44,152 bases of DNA from a virus: positions 1 through 44,152 of the IMG/VR virus record IMGVR_UViG_3300009156_000046, one strand, 5' to 3'. A program made the translations under genes and the position numbers. The notes beneath the pieces are model-generated. The model was not told where the DNA came from. It did not search any database and was given only the letters and a program-made list of their open reading frames with translations. Positions 30,600-37,703 of the stretch are shown one piece after another. The first letter of the stretch is position 1. The number at the start of each line of letters is the position of its first letter.

Positions 30600-32090
30600 C
30601 TAGAGCATCCAAGAATCAGGACTGTTCCAGCCAGCATGGTTGGGCGCATAGCTCGACGCACGGGTTTTCGCAGCTCGCGCCTCGCGTTCGGCTTCGGTCG
30701 GTCGATTCGCGCAGAAGTTCAGTTCGATATTCGACGCGGCTCGTGCGACGTTCGCGAACCAATCATCGTCTTTGATTTGCCGCACGGGATTATTCGATAC
30801 CGACCGTAAGTGCTCGTCCCACACGATCCCAGCTTCGAACGCTTGGGCCATGAACGGCCACGGCTCGAGCCCGACATGCGAGACTTTCAGCCAGCGCGAT
30901 TCGTCGTCGTTGATGCCGAAGGCTTCGTGTCCGCCTGCGTTCCGTCGACGCATGTAACCGGCGAGTTGTTCCACTAGCGCGAGTCGCACATCCGCTGCAT
31001 TCGCGTTGTCGCGATACGCCGGTCGGAATCCCGCGCGATGCAGGAGCGTGAGATTCGTAAACCGTGTGCCGTTGTTTGCGATTTGTCCGGGCGGTGGGCA
31101 TGTGGTTTTGAAATGCACGTTCGGCAACATCCCGAACCATTCCTCGCGGTGTTCCTGCACGACTGGTAAAAAATCTTCAAGGAACATATTCTCACCGATG
31201 ATGCCGGCGAGAAACGCGAGCCCGCCCGAATGGAATCGCTGCGCGACGGCCCAGACGACATTGAACTTGCCAAAATCGAACGCTTCCAGCAACGGGATGG
31301 ACGAATCAACGCGCAACGAACGGACATGGAGTTGCCGATTGAAGGTTTCTTCGAACACCGCTTCGCCGATCACATTGACGCCGCGCGTGCCGAGAATCAT
31401 CGGCCCGTGTTTCGCGTGATCGGGCGGGAACGTGCGTTCCATGCGCTCGATGTCGGCTGGATCGAGGTTGTAAGCGTTATCGCGGAGACGCAGCCGGTAA
31501 TACTTCCGTCCCTTAATCGAGTTGTCAGTTGGGAATCCGCCGTGCCGCCCATCAGCGAGCCAATGATTCGTCCCAGGCGGATTCGGCGAGAAGGTGAGTT
31601 GATGCGGGAAGCCTTTCTGCCGCAGCGATGCGCGGAGTTCCTGCCCGATGTCGGCGGGGAGTTCTTCGGACTGATCGGAATACACGCGCGACACGTCAAG
31701 GCCGCGGAGTTTTTCGTAACGCTGATTCGCGTTCGCCGCTTTCAGTCCGAACGCATAGACCTTTGAGCCGTTCGTGAAGTTGTAGCAGAGTTCGCGCGAA
31801 TCCCATTCGTAGTCGGTCGCGCCACGGATGCGGCACAACTCCTCGAATCGCGGAATCAGCTTCGTGCGTGTCGCGGTGTCGGAGTAGCGGAAGATCAAAC
31901 TCTTGATGCCAGGATATTTCTTCAGGTAGTAAATCTCGTTATCGAGACAGAGCGTCGTCTTCGCGCACATACGCGAGCCTTCAATGTCGCGTTCGGGTGT
32001 GAGGTCGTTGAAGATTTCTTCGTGGATGCCTTGCCACGGATTTAGCGATTCCGGTAGCGGCTTCTCGGATTCGGATTCGAGTTCGCTCAC
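30600..32090 (-). CDS. terL: Terminase large subunit, 496 aa
   Basis: The GTG start at 32090 overlaps the upstream stop. N-terminal ATPase half has a deviant Walker A (EGSRMCAKTT, about residue 38) and a Walker B-like segment (VSRVYSDQSEELP). The C-terminal half has a nuclease-type LEAFDFGKFNVVWAV strand with Asp and a later YRDNANAADVRLALVEQLAG. These are the features of phage packaging ATPase/nucleases. It drives DNA into the procapsid through the portal. A small terminase subunit is not recognised. Confidence 0.85.
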   Translation of the reverse strand: MSELESESEKPLPESLNPWQGIHEEIFNDLTPERDIEGSRMCAKTTLCLDNEIYYLKKYPGIKSLIFRYSDTATRTKLIPRFEELCRIRGATDYEWDSRELCYNFTNGSKVYAFGLKAANANQRYEKLRGLDVSRVYSDQSEELPADIGQELRASLRQKGFPHQLTFSPNPPGTNHWLADGRHGGFPTDNSIKGRKYYRLRLRDNAYNLDPADIERMERTFPPDHAKHGPMILGTRGVNVIGEAVFEETFNRQLHVRSLRVDSSIPLLEAFDFGKFNVVWAVAQRFHSGGLAFLAGIIGENMFLEDFLPVVQEHREEWFGMLPNVHFKTTCPPPGQIANNGTRFTNLTLLHRAGFRPAYRDNANAADVRLALVEQLAGYMRRRNAGGHEAFGINDDESRWLKVSHVGLEPWPFMAQAFEAGIVWDEHLRSVSNNPVRQIKDDDWFANVARAASNIELNFCANRPTEAEREARAAKTRASSYAPNHAGWNSPDSWML

Positions 32091-32386
32091 GAATTTTTCT
32101 CTCCGAGAATACGCGCCGTCCAATCCTGATCGGAGAGTTTTGCGCGCGTGAACTGATTCGCGGTTGTGCGGAGTGGTCGCAGCGGTGCGCGTTCCGGTTC
32201 TTTTATCACGACGACTTCAGGCAGATCCGGCGGCGCTGGCCCGACACATTCGACGCAGCGAACGAGCTGGCGCTTCACATGCTCGAACTTGATCGCGAGC
32301 ATCGGCTGCTGAATGTAGATTCGTTTTCCGCACGCGCCGCACGAGGCTTCGATCTTCGCGCGGGTCCATTGGCTCTTTGCGCTCAT
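32087..32386 (-). CDS. Zinc-ribbon protein next to terminase, 99 aa
   Basis: ATG 32386 (MSAKSQWTRAKIEASCGACG) overlaps the upstream stop as ATGA. CGAC and CVEC pairs about 30 residues apart make a zinc ribbon; the rest is a Pro/Arg-rich linker and a short helix. Its position just before terL is where a small terminase subunit would be, but its sequence does not look like one. Confidence 0.6.
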   Translation of the reverse strand: MSAKSQWTRAKIEASCGACGKRIYIQQPMLAIKFEHVKRQLVRCVECVGPAPPDLPEVVVIKEPERAPLRPLRTTANQFTRAKLSDQDWTARILGEKNS

Positions 32387-33285
32387 AGGCCAGCCTTTCG
32401 ACGTGCCCACACTTCCTGTTCAAACGCCGACCGTTTCGTCACCGTCGCGAATCGCAAGGGAAGGCCGCGCCGCTGCGCTTCGGCGACAAGTTCAGCCTGA
32501 AGCCAGGCGCCGCCGTCGCGCTTCGGGATGACAAGTCCCTCGTTCCACGCGCGTTCGTCTAACACCCAAAACCAACCGAGGAGGTCGAAGTCTTTCGCGA
32601 ACACACCAAGTGTCTGCTCGCACTCCTGAAACATCCAGTCATGAACCGTAAGTGCCTTGCCGGATATGAGCGGTTTTCGTTTCTTGGATTGGCCGTTTCC
32701 GTTGCCGTTATCGGTAGGGGCCGTCGTCGGAGGCGGTTCTGCTTGCTGCTGATCCTCCTGCTCTAACGAATGATCTAAATCTCTCAATAACCCTGATCTA
32801 GATGCTTCTGCTTCTGCTTCTGCTTCTGCATGTGTTGACAGTGTTGACACTTGTACTACATCTGATAACACTTTGTTGACGGATTTACGTTCTGTTCGCC
32901 GTCTAGCTCGGCGTTCGGCTTGCTTCTGACGGAGGTATTCGCGGCGTTCGTCCGCGTTCATTTTTTCGCGGTATTTGCGGTGGTTGATCAGTCTCCAGCC
33001 GCCTTCAACCGTCTCGATTCGCCGGCCCTCATGGTCCTTCGTGCGGGAGTATGGGTCGGGGGCGTGAAGCTCGGCGAGTGCTCGCTCGCAATCCTCGACG
33101 GAGACACGCGCGAATGTCGCCAACCCAGGTATCGAGCCCTCGGCAATCCCGTTCATGTCGGCCATCGCCATGAGCGTGATCCAGACCAATCGGGTCTTAT
33201 CGTTGGCGCTCCAAATAGTCGACGCCAGAATCGATTGGAACAGTTTGGTGTATCCGGGCAATTGAGCGCCAACAGCATACGCCAC
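32383..33285 (-). CDS. Replication-initiator-like winged-helix protein, 300 aa
   Basis: N-terminal 100 residues (LPGYTKLFQSILASTIWSAN, LVWITLMAMADMNGIAEGSI, ARVSVEDCERALAELHAP, RIETVEGGWRLINHRKYRE) read as the phage winged-helix domain used in replisome-organiser and DnaT-like proteins. A basic Arg-rich segment and a low-complexity linker (AEAEAEAEAS) follow, then a C-terminal helical domain possibly contacting a helicase. The start is GTG 33285, with weak context. TGTTGACA-like sites occur inside and just upstream of the gene. First gene of the long leftward block. Confidence 0.6.
   Translation of the reverse strand: MAYAVGAQLPGYTKLFQSILASTIWSANDKTRLVWITLMAMADMNGIAEGSIPGLATFARVSVEDCERALAELHAPDPYSRTKDHEGRRIETVEGGWRLINHRKYREKMNADERREYLRQKQAERRARRRTERKSVNKVLSDVVQVSTLSTHAEAEAEAEASRSGLLRDLDHSLEQEDQQQAEPPPTTAPTDNGNGNGQSKKRKPLISGKALTVHDWMFQECEQTLGVFAKDFDLLGWFWVLDERAWNEGLVIPKRDGGAWLQAELVAEAQRRGLPLRFATVTKRSAFEQEVWARRKAGL
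32804..32880 (+). repeat. Hexanucleotide repeat and TGTTGACA sites inside the replication gene
   Basis: Four perfect copies of GCTTCT (32804-32827) encode the alternating Glu/Ala linker and are followed directly by two tandem GTGTTGACA 9-mers (32832-32840, 32841-32849) and a TTTGTTGAC (32872-32880). Together with two copies of TGTCAACAAAT at 33287-33309 these are candidate initiator iterons, as in lambda gene O where iterons lie inside the initiator gene. Confidence 0.5.
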
Positions 33286-33286
33286 T

Positions 33287-33309
33287 TGTCAACAAATCTG
33301 TCAACAAAT
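33287..33309. repeat. Tandem TGTCAACAAAT repeats upstream of the replication-like gene
   Basis: Two identical 11-mers spaced 12 bases apart, immediately upstream of GTG 33285. On the minus strand they read TTTGTTGACA, matching the sites inside the gene. Candidate iterons or operator. Confidence 0.5.
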
Positions 33310-33467
33310 GACGTGTGACCAGCGTGAAATACCCGAGAACAGCCACGCCCATATTCAATTCTGGCGCTATTACGGGCCTGTTCTGGAAACCTCTCAACCT
33401 AGACGAGCACGATTTAGAAAACCGTTCACGGGCGAAATGGTTCGCTGCAGAGATAATTACAATGTAT

Positions 33468-33486
33468 GACTAAATAACCATTGACT
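33468..33486. repeat. 18-base motif, copy A
   Basis: tgactaaataaccattgac, related to copies B (44059-44077) and C (44103-44121); the shared core is ACTAAATGACCATT with flanking TAC-like ends. Possible operator in the control region. Confidence 0.4.
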
Positions 33487-33503
33487 GATCGACATACTAC
33501 GTG

Positions 33504-34109
33504 CTAGGCGCGACGTGCTCCAAGGCTCGAGATCGTCGCGTCTGTATCGCTTTCAAGATATGACTTCCCGCAGTGCGGGCACACTAAATCGCGAGAGCGT
33601 ATTCCGCAAGGATGTGATGTGCGGACCCATAATTCCAAATTCTCTGGCCGGTTGTCGTCGCGTAGCCCATTGATGTGGTGAACGTTTTCGCCCTTCTTTA
33701 GGGTCCGTCCTATTTTTTTCTCCATCACCCATCGATGTTCGGACACCCATGAGTTGCCTACGCGAATAAAAATGTAGCCGTCTGGAGATTGAGAACGCTC
33801 GGCCGATAACCGGACGCTTCGTTTTGGCGGTTTCAGGTGAGGTCCGAACGGTGTATATCTGCCGACGACTTTGTTTTCGAGTGGCTTCTGCGCCTCTTCC
33901 GCTCGCCTCCGCGCGCTCTCTCGTTCTCGCTGCTTGGCGCGCTCAAGGTTTTGTTCCCGCAGTTCCCGTAAATGCCTGGGGCAGTAGCGGTAGAACACGA
34001 GACCATCCGGTCGCTTTCGGCTCGGTCTCCTCTGCACGACATAACGCAGGGCTTCGCAGCCATCCCAGCGGCAGAGGATTTCGTCCTTGGTTGGGTGATG
34101 GGTTGACAT
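33504..34109 (-). CDS. HNH endonuclease, 201 aa
   Basis: Residues about 120-195 contain the HNH core: [39 protein letters not shown], with the His-His and the Asn/His pattern, followed by a CPHC-containing zinc end. The N-terminal part ([17 protein letters not shown]) has another Cys pair and a basic region. ATG 34109 is used. It may be a homing-type or packaging-linked nuclease; a packaging role is less likely because it is divergently placed from terL. Possibly leaderless, with TATCCT eight bases before the start. Confidence 0.8.
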   Translation of the reverse strand: MSTHHPTKDEILCRWDGCEALRYVVQRRPSRKRPDGLVFYRYCPRHLRELREQNLERAKQRERESARRRAEEAQKPLENKVVGRYTPFGPHLKPPKRSVRLSAERSQSPDGYIFIRVGNSWVSEHRWVMEKKIGRTLKKGENVHHINGLRDDNRPENLELWVRTSHPCGIRSRDLVCPHCGKSYLESDTDATISSLGARRA

Positions 34110-34140
34110 GGCTTGACAGGATAAACCAAACATGTTTAAC
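34110..34140. promoter_or_regulatory. 31-base divergent region between HNH gene and rightward operon
   Basis: Contains a 10-base perfect palindrome AAACATGTTT (34128-34137) and a TTGACA (34113-34118) reading rightwards. On the minus strand TGGACA (34142-34147)-18-TATCCT (34118-34123) would give a leaderless HNH message. The rightward promoter is not clear. An RHH protein encoded next to it is a natural candidate regulator. Confidence 0.45.
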
Positions 34141-34305
34141 ATGTCCACCGTGGCAAGTAGAGCGAAACCGAAAATCAAGACCTATTCGATTCGGAGCGTC
34201 CCAGCCGAAATTTGGCAGAAGCTCCGCGTGCGAGCGTTACAGGAAGGCATCAGCGTTCAGGATTTGTTCCTGCGCTGGATTCAGCAGTATGCGGAGGGGA
34301 AATGA
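34141..34305 (+). CDS. Ribbon-helix-helix-like regulator, 54 aa
   Basis: Begins with a basic patch ([16 protein letters not shown]) followed by two helices ([30 protein letters not shown]). A short beta strand and two helices with a Gly turn is the ribbon-helix-helix fold of Arc/CopG regulators, and the length is typical. It starts the rightward operon next to a palindrome and so may control it. Its TGA overlaps the next gene's ATG. Confidence 0.65.
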   Translation: MSTVASRAKPKIKTYSIRSVPAEIWQKLRVRALQEGISVQDLFLRWIQQYAEGK

Positions 34306-34667
34306 GCCTCGCGTTTGCGAAGCCAGAACGTCGTAAAACGACGAAAGGCCGCAAGTCGCGCAAGGCATCAGCGCGAGCTAAATCGATTCGTGCGGCGTGC
34401 GTCGAACGAGACGGTTACTGTCGGATCGGGAAAGATGCCGACGACTACACTGACTGCATCGGCCCGAGCGAGTGGGCGCACTTCGGCGAATTCAAGCGAG
34501 CGAAAACGCGCGGGCAGGAACCGGAGCAGCGGCACACCACGGCCGGATCGTTCATGGCGTGTCGTGGGCATCATCGGGATTACGATGCCGTTGAATTGAT
34601 CATCGTCGCGACGGATCGTGAACGCGGCTGTGATGGCGAGTTGACGTATGCGAAGAATCCTTATTAG
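34302..34667 (+). CDS. HNH-like nuclease, 121 aa
   Basis: Starts at ATG 34302 (ATGA overlap). A basic N-terminus (KPERRKTTKGRKSRKASARA) precedes CVERDGYCRIGK and WAHFGEFKRAKTRGQEPEQRHTTAGSFMACRGHHRDYDA (in shorter pieces: a Cys pair, an AHFGE His, and a CxxHH end). That arrangement matches small phage HNH proteins, with a zinc site and the His-metal motif. Perhaps a nickase or nuclease for host DNA. The exact active site needs comparison. Confidence 0.6.
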   Translation: MSLAFAKPERRKTTKGRKSRKASARAKSIRAACVERDGYCRIGKDADDYTDCIGPSEWAHFGEFKRAKTRGQEPEQRHTTAGSFMACRGHHRDYDAVELIIVATDRERGCDGELTYAKNPY

Positions 34668-34673
34668 GTGCGC

Positions 34674-35065
34674 GCGGTGATCGTGCAGGGGAAGGGATGA
34701 GGCTGACATGAGCGAGATGACGGTTGGACGGATCACGTTTACGCCTGGACCGTGGATTGTGAGTCCTCCGACGCGCGAGAATCCGAGTCAAGCGATGGTG
34801 ACGGCGTGCTCTGGATTCGTGGGGATCTATTCCGCGCCGCTCACGAATGAGACGATCGCGAACGCGCGTCTGATCGCGGCGGCGCCAGATTTGCTGGCAG
34901 CCTGTCAGACGTTCCTGAAATATTGCAAACGGCGCGACGGTTCGCTTGCGGATTTCGAGCACGCCATGATGGCCTTCGTTGAAGATGGGAGCGCGTTACA
35001 AGAGTGCATCCATGTGATCGCCGCTGCCATTGCGAAAGCCGAAGGGGCGGTGATCGTGCAGGGGA
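34674..35065 (+). repeat. 19-bp direct repeat pair flanking gene 34708-35076
   Basis: gcggtgatcgtgcagggga occurs at 34674-34692 and 35047-35065. The second copy encodes the C-terminal AVIVQG of 34708-35076. The first copy is in a non-coding gap but in frame reads GTG...AVIVQGKG then TGA, which looks like the tail of a lost related gene. Confidence 0.7.
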
Positions 35066-35076
35066 CACGCCGGTGA
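34708..35076 (+). CDS. Conserved phage protein of the PGPW...ANARLIAAAPDLL type, 122 aa
   Basis: Contains FTPGPWIVSPPTRENPSQAM and ANARLIAAAPDLLAACQTF, a frequently seen phage family without an assigned role. GAGG lies six bases before ATG 34708. The end of the gene carries the 19-bp repeat, and its TGA overlaps the GTG of the methyltransferase. An alpha/beta soluble protein. Confidence 0.7.
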   Translation: MSEMTVGRITFTPGPWIVSPPTRENPSQAMVTACSGFVGIYSAPLTNETIANARLIAAAPDLLAACQTFLKYCKRRDGSLADFEHAMMAFVEDGSALQECIHVIAAAIAKAEGAVIVQGTRR

Positions 35077-35726
35077 GACTTTTAGACTTGTTCTGTGGAG
35101 CGGGAGGGGCAGCAATGGGCTACTTCCGTGCTGGGTTCACAGAGATCGTTGGTGTGGACATCAAGCCACAGCCGCGGTATCCGTTCACGTTCGTGCAGGC
35201 GGACGCAATGACGTATTCGCTCGCCGGATTCGATGCGATTCATGCTTCCCCACCGTGCCAGCATTATTCGACGGCGACTGCGGAACCAGGCCGACACCCC
35301 GATCTCTACGTCGCGACACGGCGCCGGCTCGAGGATAGCGGATTGCCTTGGGTGATCGAGAATGTCATCGGCGCTCCGTGTCAATACGGGCTCATGCTCT
35401 GCGGGACGATGTTCGGCTTGGAAGCTGACGGTGAATGGCTTCGCCGGCATCGAACATTCGAAACGCCGTTTCTCATCATGCGGCGTCATCGCTGCGCGCA
35501 CCGGAAGGATCGGAGAGCCATAACGGTGACCGGAAAGTGCTTTTTAACGGTTACGAAAGATTGTGCGCGGCATTCTAGGCAGTCTACGTTCAAGACGGCG
35601 CAATCGCTCATGGGCATCGACTGGATGAACCGCCGAGAGTTACCGCAGGCGATTCCGCCGGCCTATACGGAATACATCGGGAAACAGTTACTTGAGGCCT
35701 TCACTAGCCGGGGACACGCTCCATGA
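35073..35726 (+). CDS. Cytosine-C5 DNA methyltransferase, 217 aa
   Basis: GTG 35073 overlaps the previous TGA and gives VRLLDLFCGAGGAAMGYFRA, motif I (SAM binding). Motif IV is ASPPCQHYS with catalytic Cys 62, motif VI is IENV (residues 95-98). The rest is shorter than typical enzymes such as M.HhaI, with a small target-recognition part, as in other phage copies. It would protect phage DNA from host restriction. It ends in the 31-bp repeat (35704-35734), which may have reshaped its last residues (TSRGHAP). Confidence 0.85.
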   Translation: MRLLDLFCGAGGAAMGYFRAGFTEIVGVDIKPQPRYPFTFVQADAMTYSLAGFDAIHASPPCQHYSTATAEPGRHPDLYVATRRRLEDSGLPWVIENVIGAPCQYGLMLCGTMFGLEADGEWLRRHRTFETPFLIMRRHRCAHRKDRRAITVTGKCFLTVTKDCARHSRQSTFKTAQSLMGIDWMNRRELPQAIPPAYTEYIGKQLLEAFTSRGHAP

Positions 35727-35897
35727 GTGAACGGCCATGACGCACTTCGGTCGTGGTGCTGTCGGATTCTGAGCGCGACTGGCACTCGAGATGTCGGAGA
35801 GATTGCCAAGTTACTGAAGCAAGCTCTACGGGAAGATAACGAACGTCTCGATGCTATGGAGCGAACGGCACGGATACGCGATGAGCGTAGCCGATGA
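35727..35897 (+). CDS. Small protein, 56 aa
   Basis: GTG 35727 follows directly after the methyltransferase stop. The reading is VNGHDALRSWCCRILSATGT, then a helical region with EIAKLLKQALREDNERLDAM. Its stop (TGA 35895-35897) overlaps the next start ATG. Codon use and fit support coding. No family recognised. Confidence 0.55.
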   Translation: MNGHDALRSWCCRILSATGTRDVGEIAKLLKQALREDNERLDAMERTARIRDERSR

Positions 35898-36151
35898 TGT
35901 GCGAATACACGCTAGAAGTCGTGGCGACGTGTCCAGTGGACGACAAACATGATGTTTATAAACTGACCATTCGTTCCACGCGCATGGTGGAGGTTGAAGA
36001 CATCCGTCGACTCACGGCGCAATGCGTTACCGAGAAAATGTTGCAGGAAGATTTGACGGAGCGTATTCATCGCGCGTTAGCCTGCGAAGTCGAGACGATC
36101 GGTTATCACTCTGGCGTGCGGACGAAGGTGACTTGCGGAGCGACGGCGTGA
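35894..36151 (+). CDS. Hypothetical protein, 85 aa
   Basis: Beta-then-helix protein (MCEYTLEVVATCPVDDKHDV, YKLTIRSTRMVEVEDIRRL), start ATG 35894 or 35897. Its TGA overlaps the GTG of the next gene. No motif recognised; possibly a small-molecule or nucleic-acid-binding beta sheet. Confidence 0.6.
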   Translation: MMCEYTLEVVATCPVDDKHDVYKLTIRSTRMVEVEDIRRLTAQCVTEKMLQEDLTERIHRALACEVETIGYHSGVRTKVTCGATA

Positions 36152-36768
36152 TCCTTTTCGTTTCAGGCGCGACGGCGACGGTGAAGAAGTATCGCCGCTG
36201 TGGGGAACTGATCGTGCCGGAAGCTGGCAACTCGCCGGATTCGCTGCGGCTGTTGCCTGGCTTGTGGGCGGGCGACTGCGGGTGCTATTCCGCGCCTTTT
36301 GGAGAAGTGGACATCGCGGCGTTTATGCTGATGTTGCAGCGTTTCCACGGTCGGAGAGGATGCCGGTTCATCGCCTGTCCTGATCGGGTAGGGGATGCAC
36401 ATCAAACCCTCTTGCAGTGGCCATTTTGGTCGCGCGTCGTCCGTGGCGCGGGCTTTGTGCCAGCTCTAGTCGGGCAGGACGGGATGACCGTCGATGACGT
36501 GCCATGGAGCGAGATCGGGGCGTTGTTCATAGGCGGATACACCGAATGGAAACTTGGGCCGCAGGCGCAGACGTTGATGGCTTACGCGAAAAGCCGCGGA
36601 CTCTGGGTCCATATGGGTCGCGTGAACAGCATTGAGCGGATCGGACTGGCCGCGCGGATGGGTGCGGACTCGTTCGATGGTTCGCGGCATTCGTGGTTCG
36701 CGGATAAATACATCCCTGAAACACTAGACGCGATCGAATCGGAAACGTCCCAGGGGCGGTTATGTTGA
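36148..36768 (+). CDS. TIM-barrel protein resembling the tRNA/DNA-guanine transglycosylase (TGT/DpdA) fold, 206 aa
   Basis: GTG 36148 overlaps the previous TGA. Conserved elements in order: VSGAT at the start, AGDCGCYSA (41-49), FIACPDRVGD (75-83), VGQDG (108-112), LFIGGYTEWKL (126-136), WVHMGRVNS (153-161) and GADSFDGS (172-179). The late 'GG...(H)MGRVN...G-x-D-x-x-D' order echoes the substrate and zinc-side loops of TGT enzymes, suggesting a base-exchange enzyme or a relative, but no Cys-zinc cluster is seen. If so, it could insert a 7-deazaguanine into phage DNA; no deazaguanine synthesis genes are present here. Other TIM-barrel functions are equally possible. Confidence 0.5.
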   Translation: MILFVSGATATVKKYRRCGELIVPEAGNSPDSLRLLPGLWAGDCGCYSAPFGEVDIAAFMLMLQRFHGRRGCRFIACPDRVGDAHQTLLQWPFWSRVVRGAGFVPALVGQDGMTVDDVPWSEIGALFIGGYTEWKLGPQAQTLMAYAKSRGLWVHMGRVNSIERIGLAARMGADSFDGSRHSWFADKYIPETLDAIESETSQGRLC

Positions 36769-36959
36769 GCACTCGACCGCAGCAATGGACGTCTGAGCAG
36801 GCGCGTGCGGCGGGTCGTATCGGTGGGCGAGTCACGGGTGCTTCTAAAGTTCGCGAGTTGAGTAGTGACGAAGCGCGTCGTCGGGTCAATGTGCGATGGC
36901 AGAAACGGCGAGCCGAGGCACGTCTGATGCTGGCGAGTCGTTTCTGGGGAAAAGGCTAG
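36762..36959 (+). CDS. Basic GGRVTGASK...RW protein, 65 aa
   Basis: Starts within the stop of the previous gene (ATG 36762). The centre AGRIGGRVTGASKVRELSSD then EARRRVNVRWQKRR matches the small basic motif also at the end of 1315-1764. Highly basic and likely nucleic-acid-binding. It ends in the second copy of the 31-bp repeat. Function unknown. Confidence 0.6.
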   Translation: MLSTRPQQWTSEQARAAGRIGGRVTGASKVRELSSDEARRRVNVRWQKRRAEARLMLASRFWGKG

Positions 36960-36974
36960 CCGGGGACACGCTCC

Positions 36975-37172
36975 ATGAGTGAACGGACGCCGAAGGACAA
37001 AAGGCAACCGCGCGACATCGATCCAGAGCGCGCGTGGTATTACGTGAATCGCGCATCTGTCGATCTAGTCCTGCGAGATCCAAATGTCTCGACGCTCATT
37101 TATCGGCTGAAGCGTCGGCATCTGCTCGCGATGCTTTCCGAACTTCGCCCGCTCAAATCGAGGAAAGGCTAG
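36975..37172 (+). CDS. Hypothetical protein, 65 aa
   Basis: Starts MSERTPKDKRQPRDIDPERA; helical and basic (YRLKRRHLLAMLSELRPLKS). The start codon region is duplicated at 35723 as a clipped copy. No family recognised. Confidence 0.6.
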   Translation: MSERTPKDKRQPRDIDPERAWYYVNRASVDLVLRDPNVSTLIYRLKRRHLLAMLSELRPLKSRKG

Positions 37173-37176
37173 CCCC

Positions 37177-37497
37177 ATGACCGCCGACGCCCGCCGACTG
37201 GAGTAGCACATGCCGACAGATAACGGCACAAAGATCGAACAAATCGGCGCGTTGATGGGTATTCCCGTGAGCCGTGCGCTGGATCTCGCTACGCCGATGC
37301 GTGTCGACGTGGGACGGATCGGCTACGGCGATGAAGGGCTGCGGCTGACGTTTAGTATCGGCTCGCCCTATGAGTTCAACGCCGAAGTGAAGCTGTCTCG
37401 CGCGGATGCGGAGTGGTTGAGGCTGCGGCTGGCTCAGGAACTTGAAAATCCAAGGAACGCCAATCTTCCGAAAGGCCGTCGATGACCGCCGACGCCC
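37177..37497 (+). repeat. 16-bp start-region repeat (37177-37192, 37482-37497)
   Basis: atgaccgccgacgccc occurs twice. The first copy starts a nine-codon dead end (ATG...GAG TAG, 37177-37206), the second is the real start of 37482-37703. The gene between them (37210-37485) therefore looks inserted at a start codon. Confidence 0.7.
37210..37485 (+). CDS. Hypothetical protein, 91 aa
   Basis: Mixed protein with MRVDVGRIGYGDEGLRLTFS and an amphipathic C-terminal helix. Start ATG 37210. No known motif. It sits between the two copies of the 16-bp start repeat. Confidence 0.6.
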   Translation: MPTDNGTKIEQIGALMGIPVSRALDLATPMRVDVGRIGYGDEGLRLTFSIGSPYEFNAEVKLSRADAEWLRLRLAQELENPRNANLPKGRR

Positions 37498-37703
37498 TGG
37501 AACGCCGGAATGAAACCGAAGTTCAGAAGCCTCGTATTTGGGCGCTGCATTGTCCGTTTACGAAAACGGGCTTTCCCGTGCTCGGTAACTTCGGACGCAC
37601 GATCCGTCCAGTCGTGGTAATCCCGATGGCGACGTGGACGAAACTCTGTCAGGACATTCCAGAACTCGGGAAGACGCAGTTCGAGGTCGGAGCCAGCGAA
37701 TGA
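37482..37703 (+). CDS. Hypothetical protein, 73 aa
   Basis: Starts MTADALERRNETEVQ; ATGA overlap with its upstream neighbour. Contains WALHCPFTKTGFPVLGNFGR and VVVIPMATWTKLCQDIPELG. Two isolated Cys. No family recognised. Confidence 0.6.
   Translation: MTADALERRNETEVQKPRIWALHCPFTKTGFPVLGNFGRTIRPVVVIPMATWTKLCQDIPELGKTQFEVGASE

Larger units (their letters stand above)
33286..33503. other. Gene-free control region (218 bases)
   Basis: Between the start of the replication-like gene and the end of the HNH gene. It holds two 11-base direct repeats (TGTCAACAAAT, 33287-33297 and 33299-33309), an A/T-rich stretch around 33452-33480 and one copy of an 18-base motif (33468-33486) that recurs twice at the right end of the window. 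The short open frames here do not look coding. I did not find a strong promoter for the leftward block in it. Confidence 0.5.
35704..36986 (+). repeat. 31-bp exact direct repeat pair (35704-35734 and 36956-36986)
   Basis: Both copies run from ctagccgg through acacgctccatgagtgaacgg. Copy 1 spans the end of the methyltransferase gene and contains ATGAGTGAACGGCCATGA, a five-codon clipped start (MSERP). Copy 2 contains the true start of 36975-37172 (MSERTPKD). The 1.25 kb between them holds four genes. Confidence 0.85.

Noticed and set aside
30513-30809. Plus-strand frame with a plausible ribosome site (MKDMNDWLKNG...)
   Set aside because: Mostly opposite terL; only the first 90 bases are free. 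Not supported without expression evidence.
32804-32827. Phase-variable microsatellite
   Set aside because: The unit is six bases, so copy changes keep the frame; it only lengthens a Glu/Ala linker.
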